Assembly (NCBI RefSeq): GCF_042655305.1
Contig: NZ_JBHSLR010000002.1
From: Arcanobacterium_A bovis
Lineage (GTDB): Bacteria; Actinomycetota; Actinomycetes; Actinomycetales; Actinomycetaceae
Reading direction: 5' to 3' (one strand)
Length of the DNA: 64,000 nt
The notes below the pieces were generated by a model. That model was not told the DNA's origin. It did not search any database and was given only the letters and a program-made list of their open reading frames with translations. Shown here piece by piece: positions 1 through 7,763 of the stretch. How positions within the stretch are numbered: the first letter of the stretch is position 1; each line of letters opens with the position of its first letter. The position numbers and the translations under genes are program-made.

Positions 1-153
1 ATCAGAATCACGTGACCCGAGTGAAATTTTTCCTTCTTCGGAGGCAACAATTTTTAGACCTGCTAACACAGGAATCGCTGGACGATTAGGGATTGTTCTT
101 GCTACCCACGTTACAGCTTCTGTGAAAGTCTCGCGTTCGACTTGGAATTTCAC
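1..153 (-). CDS. dnaN: DNA polymerase III beta clamp, N-terminal part (truncated by window edge)
   Basis: The first 51 codons of the sliding clamp are present, starting with GTG at 153 and running off the left edge. The translated start VKFQVERETFTEAV and the following RPAIPVLAGL match the N-terminal domain 1 of actinobacterial DnaN. The clamp tethers DNA polymerase III to DNA. A weak ribosome site (AGTAGG) lies about 6 bases before the GTG. It follows dnaA on the same strand across the origin-like gap, the usual order. The rest of the protein is not visible. Confidence 0.9.
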   Translation of the reverse strand, partial: MKFQVERETFTEAVTWVARTIPNRPAIPVLAGLKIVASEEGKISLGSRDSD

Positions 154-592
154 TGCTTACCTACTTTCTTCATTACTACTGTGTAACTCTACTTGAGTTT
201 GCGCGTTCTTCAATACTTGCTTTCGCATTTGTTCATAACTTCTTATCGACACTTTGTATCTAGAAAAAATATTTTCCAAATCTAGGATCTAGGCATCACA
301 TTTTTCATTCGAAAAGATATGATTGAACCTCCACCGCAGTCGGCTGCCATCCGGAATTTGTCATTTACTTATTTGTAGTAGTTGTAGTAGCTATTGTGGA
401 TTCTGTGGATAACTACCTTTTGTATTGATACGTCGCACTTTTGGGCGTGAATATTTTTGTTTAGAACTTTAGGTCATATCGAATCAAAATGTGGATGAAC
501 CATTTTGTTGTGGAAAATATACACAAGAGACTTAAATTTATCCACAGAATTTCAATTCTTTTCAAAGAGATATTCGCATCTTTTGTGGATAA
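154..592. other. dnaA-dnaN intergenic region, probable oriC
   Basis: No gene is present here. Two perfect 9-base DnaA boxes lie at 404-412 and 584-592 (both TGTGGATAA on the plus strand) and one at 538-546 (TTATCCACA). Near matches are at 395-403 (TGTGGATTC), 490-498 (TGTGGATGA) and 509-517 (TGTGGAAAA). AT-rich stretches are at 230-325 and 361-374. Position between dnaA and dnaN plus these boxes fit an initiation site. The promoter of dnaN must also lie here, but I cannot assign it with confidence. Confidence 0.75.
375..412 (-). other. candidate DnaA-trio next to two abutting DnaA boxes
   Basis: On the minus strand a perfect box (412-404) directly abuts a GAATCCACA box (403-395). After four bases come trinucleotides CTACTACAACTACTAC (390-375). 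The opposite strand read 3' to 5' is GAT-GAT-GTT-GAT-GAT, the form of the DnaA-trio described at bacterial basal unwinding elements, where DnaA loads on single strand. An AT-rich segment (374-361) follows on the far side. The order box, short gap, trios, AT-rich DNA is what that model requires. Assignment is by pattern only. Confidence 0.55.
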
Positions 593-2251
593 CTACTCTT
601 TTCGTTGTTGTGCCTGCTCTTTAGCCGATTGTTTGACTCTGGCAGTCAATTCGGAGACTTGATTAAAGATGTGTTGCTTTTCCGCCATCATTTTTTCAAT
701 TTTTCGTAAAGCGTTGAGAACTGTGGTGTGATCACGCCGGTCAAAACTCTCAGCAATTTTAGGTAGTGAAAGATCCGTCATTTCACGGCATAGATACATG
801 GCAATATGGCGTGGAGTAGTTAATGAACGGGTGCGGGTCTGAGACTTAAGCTCATCAAGGCTAATATCAAAATAAGCTGCAGTTTGTGCCATCACGAGCC
901 CGGCGGTGATTTGTACCGACTCAGGATCAGAGATCATATCCTTGAGCACAAGTTCAGCCATATCAAGCGAAATTGGGTTGTGGGCAAGATCGGCATAGGC
1001 GGTGATCCTACGCAATGCACCTTCCATTTCACGCACATTCGTGGTCATTTTCGAGGCAATAAATTCCAGAACAGGACGTGGAACGTGTAATTGTTCTGCC
1101 GCAGCTTTCTTTTCCAAAATAGCGATTCGAGTTTCGAGGTTCGGCAAATCAATGCTGGCTGTAATACCTGAGGCGAAGCGAGAAATCATTCGATCTTCGA
1201 ATCCGGTGAGCAGTTTTGGAGCGACGTCGGACGTAATCACAATCTGCTTATTGGCATTGGACAGCGCATTGAAGGTATGGAAGAACTCTTCGAGAGTGGA
1301 ATCTCGGTTCGAAATAAATTGAATATCGTCGATGAGCAAAATATCCACGTTACGGAACTGATCCTTGAAAGTGTGGATCTTTTGATCGCGTAGCGCGTTA
1401 ATAAAAGCGTTTGTAAACTCTTCCGACGAAATATAGAGCACTTTCTTATGTGGATAGAGCTTAACGGTGTAATTTCCAATCGCGTGGAGCAAGTGGGTTT
1501 TGCCCATACCGGAGTCGGAATAGAGGAACAGAGGATTGTATGTTGATCCAGGAGCCTCCGACACAGCCAATGCAGTTGCGTGAGCGAAGCGATTTGATTC
1601 GCCGGTAACAAAAGTTTCAAAGGTGTATCGCGGATTCAATCGCGCTTGGGTTTGTACTGAGTTTGAGTCAGGAATATGAGGCAGATTTTTTGCCAAGCGT
1701 GACTGATATTCAGGGCGATGATCAACGTACGACGTCGTGTGGCTGGGTTGCTGATGTGAGGAATAGTCCTCGTGAGCTGGGTATTCGGATTGTTGATATT
1801 CGTTGTGATAATCCGATCCGGCAAATTCTTGGTGAGAGTAATCAGAGGTCTGCGCCGGCAGCTGCGAAATATGGGGATAATTAGGTTGAGAAAATTGCTC
1901 AGTTTCCGAAATATGATGCTCTTCTACCTGCGTAGGAGTCCAGTTCGGCTGTGTAGGCGCAGTATTTGCTGGTGCTTGTTGCTCGCTCAAGGAAGGATCA
2001 ACTGAAATCATTAGCTTTACTTCGCGACCCAATATTGCGTTGAGCTGTTCAGTCATTGACGACGCTACGTGCTGGAGGATCCATTCCTTGACAAAATCAG
2101 ATCCAACTCCAATAACGAATACATCATCAACGGCAGCTAAAGGTCGAGCCATACGCACAAAAGCTGTTTGAGAATCTGAGAGTTTTCCTGCTGATCTCAG
2201 TAGCTCAGTGGCTGCTGTCCAAGCATCGCGAGCAGCAAAACTTTCAGTCAT
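593..2251 (-). CDS. dnaA: Chromosomal replication initiator protein DnaA
   Basis: AAA+ ATPase that binds DnaA boxes and opens the origin. The 552-residue protein has an N-terminal DnaB/regulator-binding domain (about 1-80) and a linker rich in Gln, Ser, Tyr and His (about 85-205). The AAA+ domain carries the Walker A GMGKTH with Lys near 251 and the Walker B ILLIDDIQF. The C-terminal helix-turn-helix carries the DnaA signature RRDHTTVLNALRKI. I start at ATG 2251, which has GGAG eight bases upstream. An in-frame ATG at 2284 lacks a ribosome site. DnaA-box clusters flank the gene on both sides, so autoregulation is likely. Confidence 0.97.
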   Translation of the reverse strand: MTESFAARDAWTAATELLRSAGKLSDSQTAFVRMARPLAAVDDVFVIGVGSDFVKEWILQHVASSMTEQLNAILGREVKLMISVDPSLSEQQAPANTAPTQPNWTPTQVEEHHISETEQFSQPNYPHISQLPAQTSDYSHQEFAGSDYHNEYQQSEYPAHEDYSSHQQPSHTTSYVDHRPEYQSRLAKNLPHIPDSNSVQTQARLNPRYTFETFVTGESNRFAHATALAVSEAPGSTYNPLFLYSDSGMGKTHLLHAIGNYTVKLYPHKKVLYISSEEFTNAFINALRDQKIHTFKDQFRNVDILLIDDIQFISNRDSTLEEFFHTFNALSNANKQIVITSDVAPKLLTGFEDRMISRFASGITASIDLPNLETRIAILEKKAAAEQLHVPRPVLEFIASKMTTNVREMEGALRRITAYADLAHNPISLDMAELVLKDMISDPESVQITAGLVMAQTAAYFDISLDELKSQTRTRSLTTPRHIAMYLCREMTDLSLPKIAESFDRRDHTTVLNALRKIEKMMAEKQHIFNQVSELTARVKQSAKEQAQQRKE

Positions 2252-2318
2252 AATATTGGCTCCAGGTATTCGTTGATAAATCATCCCATAACAGATAACT
2301 CGTTAATAATAAAACAGA

Positions 2319-2452
2319 AACTGTGGAAACGTCCACAGTTATCCACAGCGATATTCACAGCTGTGGATATTACATCTTTGTAATTTATATCGCTTCTCGG
2401 CTAAAAATCAGCAGAAAGTCTTTTTCCGAAAAATAACCACAGGTGTGGAAAG
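2319..2452. promoter_or_regulatory. DnaA-box cluster between dnaA and rpmH
   Basis: One perfect box TTATCCACA lies at 2339-2347. Close variants lie at 2362-2370 (TGTGGATAT), 2322-2330 (TGTGGAAAC), 2433-2441 (ATAACCACA) and 2444-2452 (TGTGGAAAG). The boxes are arranged as nested inverted repeats: AACTGTGGA (2319-2327) faces TCCACAGTT (2332-2340), and ATCCACAG (2341-2348) faces CTGTGGAT (2361-2368). This lies directly upstream of dnaA, whose promoter it should overlap. It may be part of a bipartite origin, a dnaA autoregulatory site, or both. Confidence 0.7.
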
Positions 2453-2517
2453 CGAAAGAAAATGGAATTGTTCATATTTAGGCCTTGAGATATCAGTCAC
2501 GAGAAACCGGATATTTA

Positions 2518-2547
2518 TTGACCTGGCGGCGAAAAGTCGCGTAGAGT
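2518..2547 (+). promoter_or_regulatory. Putative promoter of the rpmH-rnpA operon
   Basis: A -35 like TTGACC (2518-2523) and a -10 like TAGAGT (2542-2547) are separated by 18 bases, about 110 bases before the rpmH start. This is the best sigma-70-type promoter in the gap. The gap 2252-2654 otherwise holds the DnaA-box cluster and no gene. Confidence 0.5.
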
Positions 2548-2654
2548 CATATGGTCATGTGTGCATAGAAGGTACACACACCAAAATATGATTGAGATAT
2601 TGACGATTTCAGGAACATTTTGGTGAAGTAAGTTCAATAAGTGGGAGTTAACCC

Positions 2655-2795
2655 ATGTCTACCAAGCGTACGTTCCAGCCGAACAACCGTCGTCGTGCGA
2701 AGGTTCACGGCTTCCGTAAGCGTATGAGCACCCGCGCAGGTCGTGCAGTTCTCGCTGCACGTCGTCGCAAGGGTCGCGCAAAGCTATCCGCCTGA
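2655..2795 (+). CDS. rpmH: 50S ribosomal protein L34
   Basis: A 46-residue, highly basic protein too short for a typical ORF cut-off. It begins MSTKRTFQPNNRRRAK and contains HGFRKRM and the end ARRRKGRAKLSA, the full-length L34 pattern. L34 is a late-assembling protein of the large ribosomal subunit. The stop at 2793-2795 lies seven bases before rnpA, the universal rpmH-rnpA pairing. A GGGAG ribosome site lies upstream of the ATG. Confidence 0.97.
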   Translation: MSTKRTFQPNNRRRAKVHGFRKRMSTRAGRAVLAARRRKGRAKLSA

Positions 2796-2802
2796 TGTAA
2801 TT

Positions 2803-3183
2803 ATGCTGCCTGCAGCAAACCGGATGCGAAAATCTGGCGAGTTTTCACAAGTTTTTCGTCATGGTAAGCGCAGCGGAAATCAGTTTCTAGTTGTCCACAC
2901 ATTGTGTGATGGGCAAGTCAACGAAGCCGGCCTCGATGAGGTCGGCTTCGTTGTGGATAAAAAGATTGGTTTTGTGGTTGGCAAGGCGGTTGGTAACTCG
3001 GTTGTGCGGCATCGCGTTACACGCAAACTTCGGCATATTTTGAGGAATTATGTTGATGATCTTGAATGCGATGCGCTTGTAATTCGCGCGCTTTCCCCTG
3101 CAGCTGGTGCCGACTTTCACACATTAGAAAAGGCACTTGTGCGCGAATTTCGTCGGCTCAATATTCTTCAGGAGTCACGATGA
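2803..3183 (+). CDS. rnpA: Ribonuclease P protein component
   Basis: A 126-residue basic protein subunit of RNase P, which helps the catalytic RNA mature tRNA 5' ends. The start MLPAANRMRKSGEF is the family N-terminus. VGNSVVRHRVTRKLRHILR matches the conserved RNR-type motif region, with small substitutions. ATG 2803 is chosen because it follows rpmH by seven bases and matches family starts. The open frame extends back into rpmH. The stop overlaps the yidD start as ATGA (3180-3183), indicating translational coupling. Confidence 0.95.
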   Translation: MLPAANRMRKSGEFSQVFRHGKRSGNQFLVVHTLCDGQVNEAGLDEVGFVVDKKIGFVVGKAVGNSVVRHRVTRKLRHILRNYVDDLECDALVIRALSPAAGADFHTLEKALVREFRRLNILQESR

Positions 3184-3653
3184 ATAATCAATCGCACACA
3201 AATCACCAATCGCATACATGCGGCAAAGATGATTTTTCTCCGTTTGGCGCTCAAACAACTGCACAACGAGATGTTCAACCCAATGATCAACCAAATGTTT
3301 ATCCCGGTGCGCAGGGTGAAGAACAGCTTTCGAGAAATCCTCTTTCTCGCCTATTTGTGGCCTGTATTAGGTGGTATCAGCGCAATATTTCGGCTTATAC
3401 CCCACGTAGATGCCGCTATCAACCAACGTGCTCTCAATATGCAATTGAGTCAATTCAGATTCATGGGCCAATCAAGGGTACACTTTTGACTAGTTGGAGA
3501 ATTCTCCGCTGCAATCCGTGGAGCAAAGGTGGCGTGGATTGGGTACCTCAGCCCGGTCAATGGCCACACAAGCCACTCGGTTATGCAGAACTAATAGAAT
3601 ATCGACAAAAACAAGCTTTAGATCCTAATGCTACGTCTAATCAACAAGATTAA
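3180..3653 (+). CDS. yidD: Membrane protein insertion efficiency factor YidD
   Basis: A 157-residue YidD homologue, thought to be an inner-membrane-associated protein that assists YidC/Sec insertion. The conserved core is in the second half: IRWYQRNISAYTPRRCRYQP, the cysteine motif PTCSQYAIE, then RCNPWSKGGVDWVP. The first 50 residues are polar and not conserved. ATG 3180 overlaps the rnpA stop as ATGA. The frame remains open upstream inside rnpA, but that part has no family similarity. It lies between rnpA and yidC as usual. Confidence 0.93.
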   Translation: MNNQSHTNHQSHTCGKDDFSPFGAQTTAQRDVQPNDQPNVYPGAQGEEQLSRNPLSRLFVACIRWYQRNISAYTPRRCRYQPTCSQYAIESIQIHGPIKGTLLTSWRILRCNPWSKGGVDWVPQPGQWPHKPLGYAELIEYRQKQALDPNATSNQQD

Positions 3654-3722
3654 AAGCGGCGTAACGAACAAATAGTTCGAATAGGATTTATAGAATAAAA
3701 AGACCAAACCGAAAGTAGAACA

Positions 3723-4880
3723 GTGGATACAATTCTTTATCCGATCATGTGGATTATTGCCTGGATTATGTCCGGCGTACATTCGCTTCTTACCACGCTA
3801 GGTATGAGCGATGGCGCTGGAGTAGCGTGGGTGCTATCCATCGTCGGTCTCACCGTCGTCGTTCGTGCCCTGATGATTCCGCTCTTTAATAAGCAGACCA
3901 AAGCGGCGCGCTTGGGGCAACAGCTGAATCCAGAAATTCAGAAGATTCAAAAGAAGTACAAGGGTCGCAAGGATCCACTCTCTCAGCAGCGCCAGCAAGA
4001 AGAAATGATGGCACTATACCGCGAGCACGGTACGTCGCCATTTGCATCGTGTATGCCAGTATTGATCCAAATGCCAATATTCTTTTCGCTGTTCAGACTT
4101 CTCTACGCTGTTTTACCACTCTCTGAGGGTAAATATATGCGTCCATCGATTGGTCCGATCAATGAAACAGTTGCAAAACATATTGCAGAATCAAAAGTTT
4201 TTGGCGCTCCCCTAGCTAGCTCCATCGGAACATCGTCGAACTTCAGTTCGCCACGCTCAGTCATTGTGGTAGCAGTTGTACTCATCGCTTTGATGATCGC
4301 TACACTGTTCTTCACTCAGAAACAGCTGATGACGAAGAATATGCCCGACACCGCTCTCGATCCTTCCAACCCTGCATACAAGATGCAAAAGTACATGCTC
4401 TACGGCATGCCACTCATTTACATCTTCACTGGTACTACCTTCCAGATTGGTGTGTTGGTGTACTGGCTTACCGGAAACATTTGGAACATTGGCCAGCAAA
4501 CATGGATGCTGAACAACAACCCAACTCCAGGTTCGGAAGCCTACCGTCAGCGTCAAGAGAAGCTCCGCCAAAAGCGAATTGCAAAAGGTCTTTCCCCCGA
4601 GGAAGATGCGGATGATTCTGAAAACCAAGGTGGTCAGCGTGTTCAACCGCTAGGAAAAGCTCGCTCAAAGAAAGCCGCTGCTAAGAATGTTCTACAGGAG
4701 CCAACGCCGTCGGAAGAAAAGAACGAGAGTTCGGAAGTACGTGGACTTGACGGATTAACCGACGCCGAACGCGCACAGAAGCGCTACGAGCGTCGCCTTG
4801 CTGAGCGCCGTCGTGCACAAGAAAAGAAGAACGCACGCAAGAAGCAGCAGCAAAACAACAAAAAAGATCGAAATTTCTGA
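3723..4880 (+). CDS. yidC: Membrane protein insertase YidC (Oxa1 family)
   Basis: A 385-residue polytopic insertase. It starts at GTG 3723, after which MDTILYPIMWIIAWIMSG forms the first membrane segment. The 60KD_IMP domain covers about residues 30-270, with a basic cytoplasmic loop (KQTKAARLGQQLNPEIQK), the helix pair around MPVLIQMPIFFSLFRLLYA, and later segments near 180 and 225. The C-terminal 100 residues are a long charged tail rich in Lys and Arg, typical of YidC forms that contact the ribosome. Actinobacterial YidC has no large periplasmic domain, as here. jag follows after 33 bases. Confidence 0.96.
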   Translation: MDTILYPIMWIIAWIMSGVHSLLTTLGMSDGAGVAWVLSIVGLTVVVRALMIPLFNKQTKAARLGQQLNPEIQKIQKKYKGRKDPLSQQRQQEEMMALYREHGTSPFASCMPVLIQMPIFFSLFRLLYAVLPLSEGKYMRPSIGPINETVAKHIAESKVFGAPLASSIGTSSNFSSPRSVIVVAVVLIALMIATLFFTQKQLMTKNMPDTALDPSNPAYKMQKYMLYGMPLIYIFTGTTFQIGVLVYWLTGNIWNIGQQTWMLNNNPTPGSEAYRQRQEKLRQKRIAKGLSPEEDADDSENQGGQRVQPLGKARSKKAAAKNVLQEPTPSEEKNESSEVRGLDGLTDAERAQKRYERRLAERRRAQEKKNARKKQQQNNKKDRNF

Positions 4881-4913
4881 TCCTGCCGCCAAGGCAATGA
4901 AGTAAGGAAAATT

Positions 4914-5492
4914 ATGACTGAAGAAGAACTTGAAATGGACGAAGTCTTGGTTCCTAATCTCGACGAAGAGGGCGATTTTGCTGCCGATTACCTCGAAGAG
5001 CTGCTCGATATTGCTGATCTCGACGGCGATATCGAGATTTCGGTGGAGGCAGATCGCGCGTCGGTTGCCATTGTGCACGAAGACGGCGGCGATCGTCGTC
5101 TTAAGCGATTGATCGGTAAACGCGGCGAGTCTTTGGATGCACTCCAGGAGCTCACGCGCCTTGCTGTGCAGAGTCAGACAGGTATGCGTTCGCGACTGAT
5201 GCTCGATGTGCTTGGTTATCGAGAAGGCCATCGCAAAGAGATTCAAGAGATTGCGCAGGAAGCGGTTGCAAAAGTTTTGGCAACGGGCGACGACGTCGCG
5301 CTGCGTCCGATGAATCCTTTCGAGCGCAAGGTGGTTCACGACGTCGTAGCGGCTGCAGGTCTTTTCTCGGATTCGTCCGGTTTTGGTGCGGGTAGGCACG
5401 TTGTTATTTCGGTTCCTGACGAAGAGGATGTTGAAGAGCTTGACGAAGAAGGTTTTGAAGACGAAGAAGAATTTGCTGATGGTGAGGAATGA
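4914..5492 (+). CDS. jag: KH-R3H single-strand nucleic acid-binding protein (Jag/KhpB)
   Basis: A 192-residue RNA-binding protein. A KH-type domain carries the loop LIGKRGESLDALQEL (about residues 66-80). An R3H domain follows, with LDVLGYREGHRKEI and the core RPMNPFERKVVHDVVA (R, three residues, H-like pattern). Both ends are strongly acidic. The family binds small RNAs and influences cell division and elongation in Gram-positive bacteria. Ribosome site AAGGAA precedes ATG 4914. It is the last gene of the rpmH-jag run before a terminator. Confidence 0.92.
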   Translation: MTEEELEMDEVLVPNLDEEGDFAADYLEELLDIADLDGDIEISVEADRASVAIVHEDGGDRRLKRLIGKRGESLDALQELTRLAVQSQTGMRSRLMLDVLGYREGHRKEIQEIAQEAVAKVLATGDDVALRPMNPFERKVVHDVVAAAGLFSDSSGFGAGRHVVISVPDEEDVEELDEEGFEDEEEFADGEE

Positions 5493-5524
5493 TCTCACAG
5501 TAATTGGTGAATGATTTACTGTTT

Positions 5525-5563
5525 GGAAAACTCTCCAGCTTTGAGTTGGGGAGTTTTCCTTTT
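5525..5563 (+). terminator. Intrinsic terminator after jag
   Basis: Arms GGAAAACTCTCC (5525-5536) and GGGGAGTTTTCC (5548-5559) pair over 12 bases with one G-U pair and an 11-base loop, followed by TTTT. It ends the rpmH-jag operon and separates it from rsmG. Confidence 0.85.
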
Positions 5564-5588
5564 CTAAGATTCATGGTGAACTTGTATT

Positions 5589-6245
5589 ATGACGAATCAA
5601 AATGGCGAGATTGAAGTGCAGGATCCCCCGGCAGGCGGAGCTGAGAAATTTGGAGCTGACGTGTGGAGCAAACTATTAAAGTTTGCGAAGCTTTTGGAAG
5701 ATGAAGGTCAGCTTCGTGGATTGGTGGGTCCACGTGAGATGGCACGGCTATGGGATCGGCATATCCTCAATTCTTTGCCGATTTGTGAATATGTGTCGCA
5801 AGGAGCGTCATTATCCGATGTTGGTTCGGGCGCAGGTTTCCCGGGCGTGGTTATCGCGGTGGTGCGCCCTGACGTAAAGGTGTTTTTGATTGAGACGATG
5901 GAACGGCGCGTAGAATGGCTACGCTATGTGGCTGAGCAGTTGGATTTAGCTAATGTAGAAATCCTTCATGCACGCGCCGAGGATTTGGTGGGGAAACATA
6001 CAACTGATTATGTGACTGCGCGTGCAGTTGCGGCGTTGAAGAAGTTGATCCCGTGGACTCTACCGCTGACAAAACTAGGTGGCTCATTATTGGCCTTGAA
6101 AGGCGGAAAAGCAGAACAAGAAATTGATGAGGCTGTTCCACAACTTAAGAAGTACAAAGTTAAATGGGCTGATATTTACGATGTTGATGTTTGGGGATGT
6201 GACGAAGGTACAAGGGTTGTTGAGCTCCGCAAACACGATGCTTGA
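5589..6245 (+). CDS. rsmG: 16S rRNA (guanine527-N7)-methyltransferase RsmG
   Basis: A 218-residue SAM-dependent methyltransferase (GidB family) that modifies G527 of 16S rRNA. The SAM site is visible as LSDVGSGAGFPGVV (about residues 76-90), and conserved family pieces are LWDRHILNS, ERRVEWLR and TARAVAALKKLI. Loss of this enzyme gives low-level streptomycin resistance in other species. It lies immediately upstream of the parAB locus, its normal neighbour in bacteria. Confidence 0.95.
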   Translation: MTNQNGEIEVQDPPAGGAEKFGADVWSKLLKFAKLLEDEGQLRGLVGPREMARLWDRHILNSLPICEYVSQGASLSDVGSGAGFPGVVIAVVRPDVKVFLIETMERRVEWLRYVAEQLDLANVEILHARAEDLVGKHTTDYVTARAVAALKKLIPWTLPLTKLGGSLLALKGGKAEQEIDEAVPQLKKYKVKWADIYDVDVWGCDEGTRVVELRKHDA

Positions 6246-6341
6246 TGTTGATTGGGTAATGGGATGGCTAGACTAATGGTGCGTAATAGCAAGTAGATAT
6301 GCGGGCAACCCTATTTGTTTAATTTTGGGACGTTGCTGCGA

Positions 6342-6357
6342 TGTTTCACGTGAAACA
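6342..6357. promoter_or_regulatory. parS: parS centromere site 1
   Basis: A perfect 16-base palindrome TGTTTCACGTGAAACA, the bacterial consensus parS, lies in the gap between rsmG and parA. ParB loads here and spreads to form the partition complex. Confidence 0.95.
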
Positions 6358-6371
6358 TGGTGTGCTGGGTT

Positions 6372-6400
6372 TTGCACAACTTGTTAGATCGCAGTATTGA
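6372..6400 (+). promoter_or_regulatory. Possible parA promoter
   Basis: TTGCAC (6372-6377) and TATTGA (6395-6400) are spaced by 17 bases, starting 15 bases after parS site 1. Binding of ParB at parS could influence it. The -10 match is poor. Confidence 0.35.
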
Positions 6401-6451
6401 ATATTGTCGAATCACTGTAGACTACATGTAGACGTAGACCAAGGAGTAGTT

Positions 6452-7414
6452 GTGGCTGATCCAAGAAAAATGCTCGAAGCTGATTTAAGCGGAGTAAAAA
6501 ATAGTAATACCGATACGCAGGCACGGTCATTTACTGCTTCATTTTCTGAAGACTCTCCACTTGGTGCCCAACTAGCTCACGATCACGAAGTATTGCGCGA
6601 AGTAAAAGCTTCTCGCTTCAAAAAACCTGAAGTTACCCGTATTATTACCGTTGCCAATCAAAAAGGTGGAGTGGGTAAAACAACCTCCGCGGTAAATATG
6701 GCGGCAGCTTTAGCGGATGGTGGCCTTACTGTTTTAGTAATCGACTTTGATCCGCAAGGGAACGCTTCTACTGCACTTGGTGTTGAACATAAGTCGGGTA
6801 TTCCCTCTATCTACGATGTTATTACTGGCGAAAAATCTCTAACTGAGATTGTGGCGAAGTGCCCCGATCTAGAGGGTCTTTATATTGCGCCGGCCACGGT
6901 AGATCTTTCTTCTGCGGAAATTGAACTTGTGATGGCAGATGATCGTGAATATAGATTAAAGCGCGCGGTGGAAGAATATATCAATGTTTCACGTGAAACA
7001 TTGAATGTGGATTATGTGATTATTGATTGTCCACCGTCATTAGGTCTTCTTACCTTGAACGCTCTTGTTGCTGCGCAGGAAATTATGATTCCGATTCAAG
7101 CTGAATACTACGCACTTGAAGGTTTGACGCAGTTGATGAAGACGATCAACAACGTAAAGAATTCGTTGAACCCTAAGCTTTCAATTTCCACTATTCTGCT
7201 CACGATGTTTGACAAGCGCACAAATCTTTCTCAAGATGTTGCCCAGGAAGTTCGAAACTATTTCCCGAACGAGACACTTAGCGTAGAAATTCCCAGAAAT
7301 ATCCGCATATCTGAAGCACCTAGTTTTCAACAGACGGTGATCACTTATGATCCGCGCTCCACAGGTGCGGTGGCCTATTTGGCAGCTGCAAAAGAACTTG
7401 CGTCCCGTGCTTAA
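6452..7414 (+). CDS. parA: Chromosome partitioning ATPase ParA (Soj)
   Basis: A 320-residue deviant-Walker ATPase that moves ParB-parS complexes over the nucleoid. Visible motifs are the deviant Walker A KGGVGKTTSAVN, switch I DFDPQGNAST and switch II VIIDCPPSLGLLTLNA. I start at GTG 6452 because AAGGAG lies five bases upstream; a TTG 48 bases earlier has no ribosome site. A short unconserved N-terminal extension of about 60 residues precedes the domain. A parS site is inside the gene at 6985-7000, where it encodes VSRET. Confidence 0.96.
   Translation: MADPRKMLEADLSGVKNSNTDTQARSFTASFSEDSPLGAQLAHDHEVLREVKASRFKKPEVTRIITVANQKGGVGKTTSAVNMAAALADGGLTVLVIDFDPQGNASTALGVEHKSGIPSIYDVITGEKSLTEIVAKCPDLEGLYIAPATVDLSSAEIELVMADDREYRLKRAVEEYINVSRETLNVDYVIIDCPPSLGLLTLNALVAAQEIMIPIQAEYYALEGLTQLMKTINNVKNSLNPKLSISTILLTMFDKRTNLSQDVAQEVRNYFPNETLSVEIPRNIRISEAPSFQQTVITYDPRSTGAVAYLAAAKELASRA
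6985..7000. promoter_or_regulatory. parS: parS centromere site 2, inside parA
   Basis: A perfect TGTTTCACGTGAAACA lies within parA. In the parA frame it contributes the residues N-V-S-R-E-T, so the site is kept while being translated. Confidence 0.95.
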
Positions 7415-7763
7415 TAAAATCGAGTCGGGCGACGGTATGAAACTTTATACAGCATGAACTTACTACAGCAGCGAGGCTATTTAGAGACCCACAGACAACA
7501 TATTTCGTGCTGTATGCCTTTGCTCAAGATGGTTCAGATATGGACGCTTCGCATAACATAGCATCGCAGGATTTTGGGTATACAAGGAAACGATAAGTCA
7601 GCGCAAGAAGCTCATAGCTCATACAGGCTTCATAGAAATTCGGATTCTGAAGTAGATGTGAACAGAATGATTTCATGAGAAGATTTACGCGATCGCCTGT
7701 TACTACATAGAATAAAAAATATTGGCATCGATATAAAGAATAAGAGAAGAGGATAAAGGAAAT
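7415..7763. other. parA-parB gap of about 350 bases
   Basis: No convincing gene. Both strands contain only open frames with no family similarity. A possible -10 TAGAAT lies at 7708-7713 with a poor -35 (TTACGC, 7685-7690), so parB may have its own promoter. This gap is unusual because parA and parB are often only a few bases apart or overlapping. Confidence 0.5.
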
